Source: Streptococcus vestibularis
GTDB lineage: Bacteria; Bacillota; Bacilli; Lactobacillales; Streptococcaceae
Length of the DNA: 64,000 bases
Reading direction: 5' to 3'
Assembly (NCBI GenBank): GCA_010604095.1
Contig: JAABLG010000007.1
Span: forward strand, 42,954 to 106,953
Shown here: positions 63,947 to 64,000 of the stretch, one piece after another
How the letters are laid out: each line of letters starts with the position of its first letter
Position numbering within the stretch: position 1 is the stretch's first letter
Notes under the pieces: generated by a model
Databases searched by the model: none
What the model was told of the DNA's origin: nothing
The model's input: the letters and a program-made list of their open reading frames with translations, nothing else
Made by a program: the position numbers and the translations under genes

Positions 63947-64000
63947 AGCATGCCCATTTATGGATAAAAAAGGGTTAAAAATAAGACAGTAACCTCAGAA

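Overview
The window is a low-GC chromosome segment of a streptococcus, most probably of the Streptococcus salivarius group (S. salivarius, S. vestibularis or S. thermophilus). The evidence is gene content and order: ldh divergent from gyrA, srtA behind gyrA, H2O-forming NADH oxidase, pheS/pheT with a T-box, smc-rnc, the asd RNA upstream of asd, a large secreted FruA fructanase, and several streptococcal IS types. This rests on recognition of gene families, not on a database search. The fructanase favours S. salivarius over dairy S. thermophilus, but that is an inference.

Layout. 1-11.7 kb: end of adenosine deaminase, a YghU-type GST, nrnA-apbE, rpmE2 (L31 type B), a divergent Nramp-type transporter behind a palindromic operator, a secreted DUF1002 protein, glyoxalase-like protein, srtA-gyrA, and ldh. 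11.7-20.2 kb: nox, ABC-F ATPase, a vitamin-B6-type kinase flanked by two ECF S-components, a lipoprotein, a MocR regulator, a stand-alone ATP-cone protein and a membrane protein. 20.2-36.8 kb: pheT, GNAT, pheS with T-box, an orphan small transcription unit, smc-rnc, dapA, asd with its leader RNA, AlkD-like protein, and two cardiolipin synthases separated by a GNAT gene. 36.8-40.8 kb: an IS30-family element carrying an in-frame inserted hairpin repeat, a BCCT transporter, and a second IS30 copy whose centre is replaced by a small K+ channel gene and a truncated ORF. 40.8-45.3 kb: uvrC, HAD phosphatase, a CiaR-controlled small RNA candidate, sdaAB-sdaAA. 45.3-50.8 kb: a PRD regulator/PTS/split transketolase operon with a perfect cre box. 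51-55 kb: fruA. 55.1-64 kb: an accessory region with a broken IS30, a two-gene DUF262/DUF1524 putative defence operon, Nudix, RDD, regulator remnants, an oxidoreductase, an ISL3 remnant and an IS110-family element with a likely bridge RNA.

The genes form several functional groups. ldh, nox, the PTS/transketolase operon and fruA are carbohydrate and redox functions, and all carry cre-like boxes, which points to CcpA control. dapA and asd are the two neighbouring lysine/threonine-branch genes. gyrA, smc, rnc, uvrC, pheS and pheT are housekeeping. The most interesting unexplained items are the CiaR-box small RNA near 43.4 kb, the small orphan unit and LacI-type palindrome between pheS and smc, the hairpin repeat that sits in frame inside a transposase gene, the DUF262 pair, and the candidate bridge RNA.
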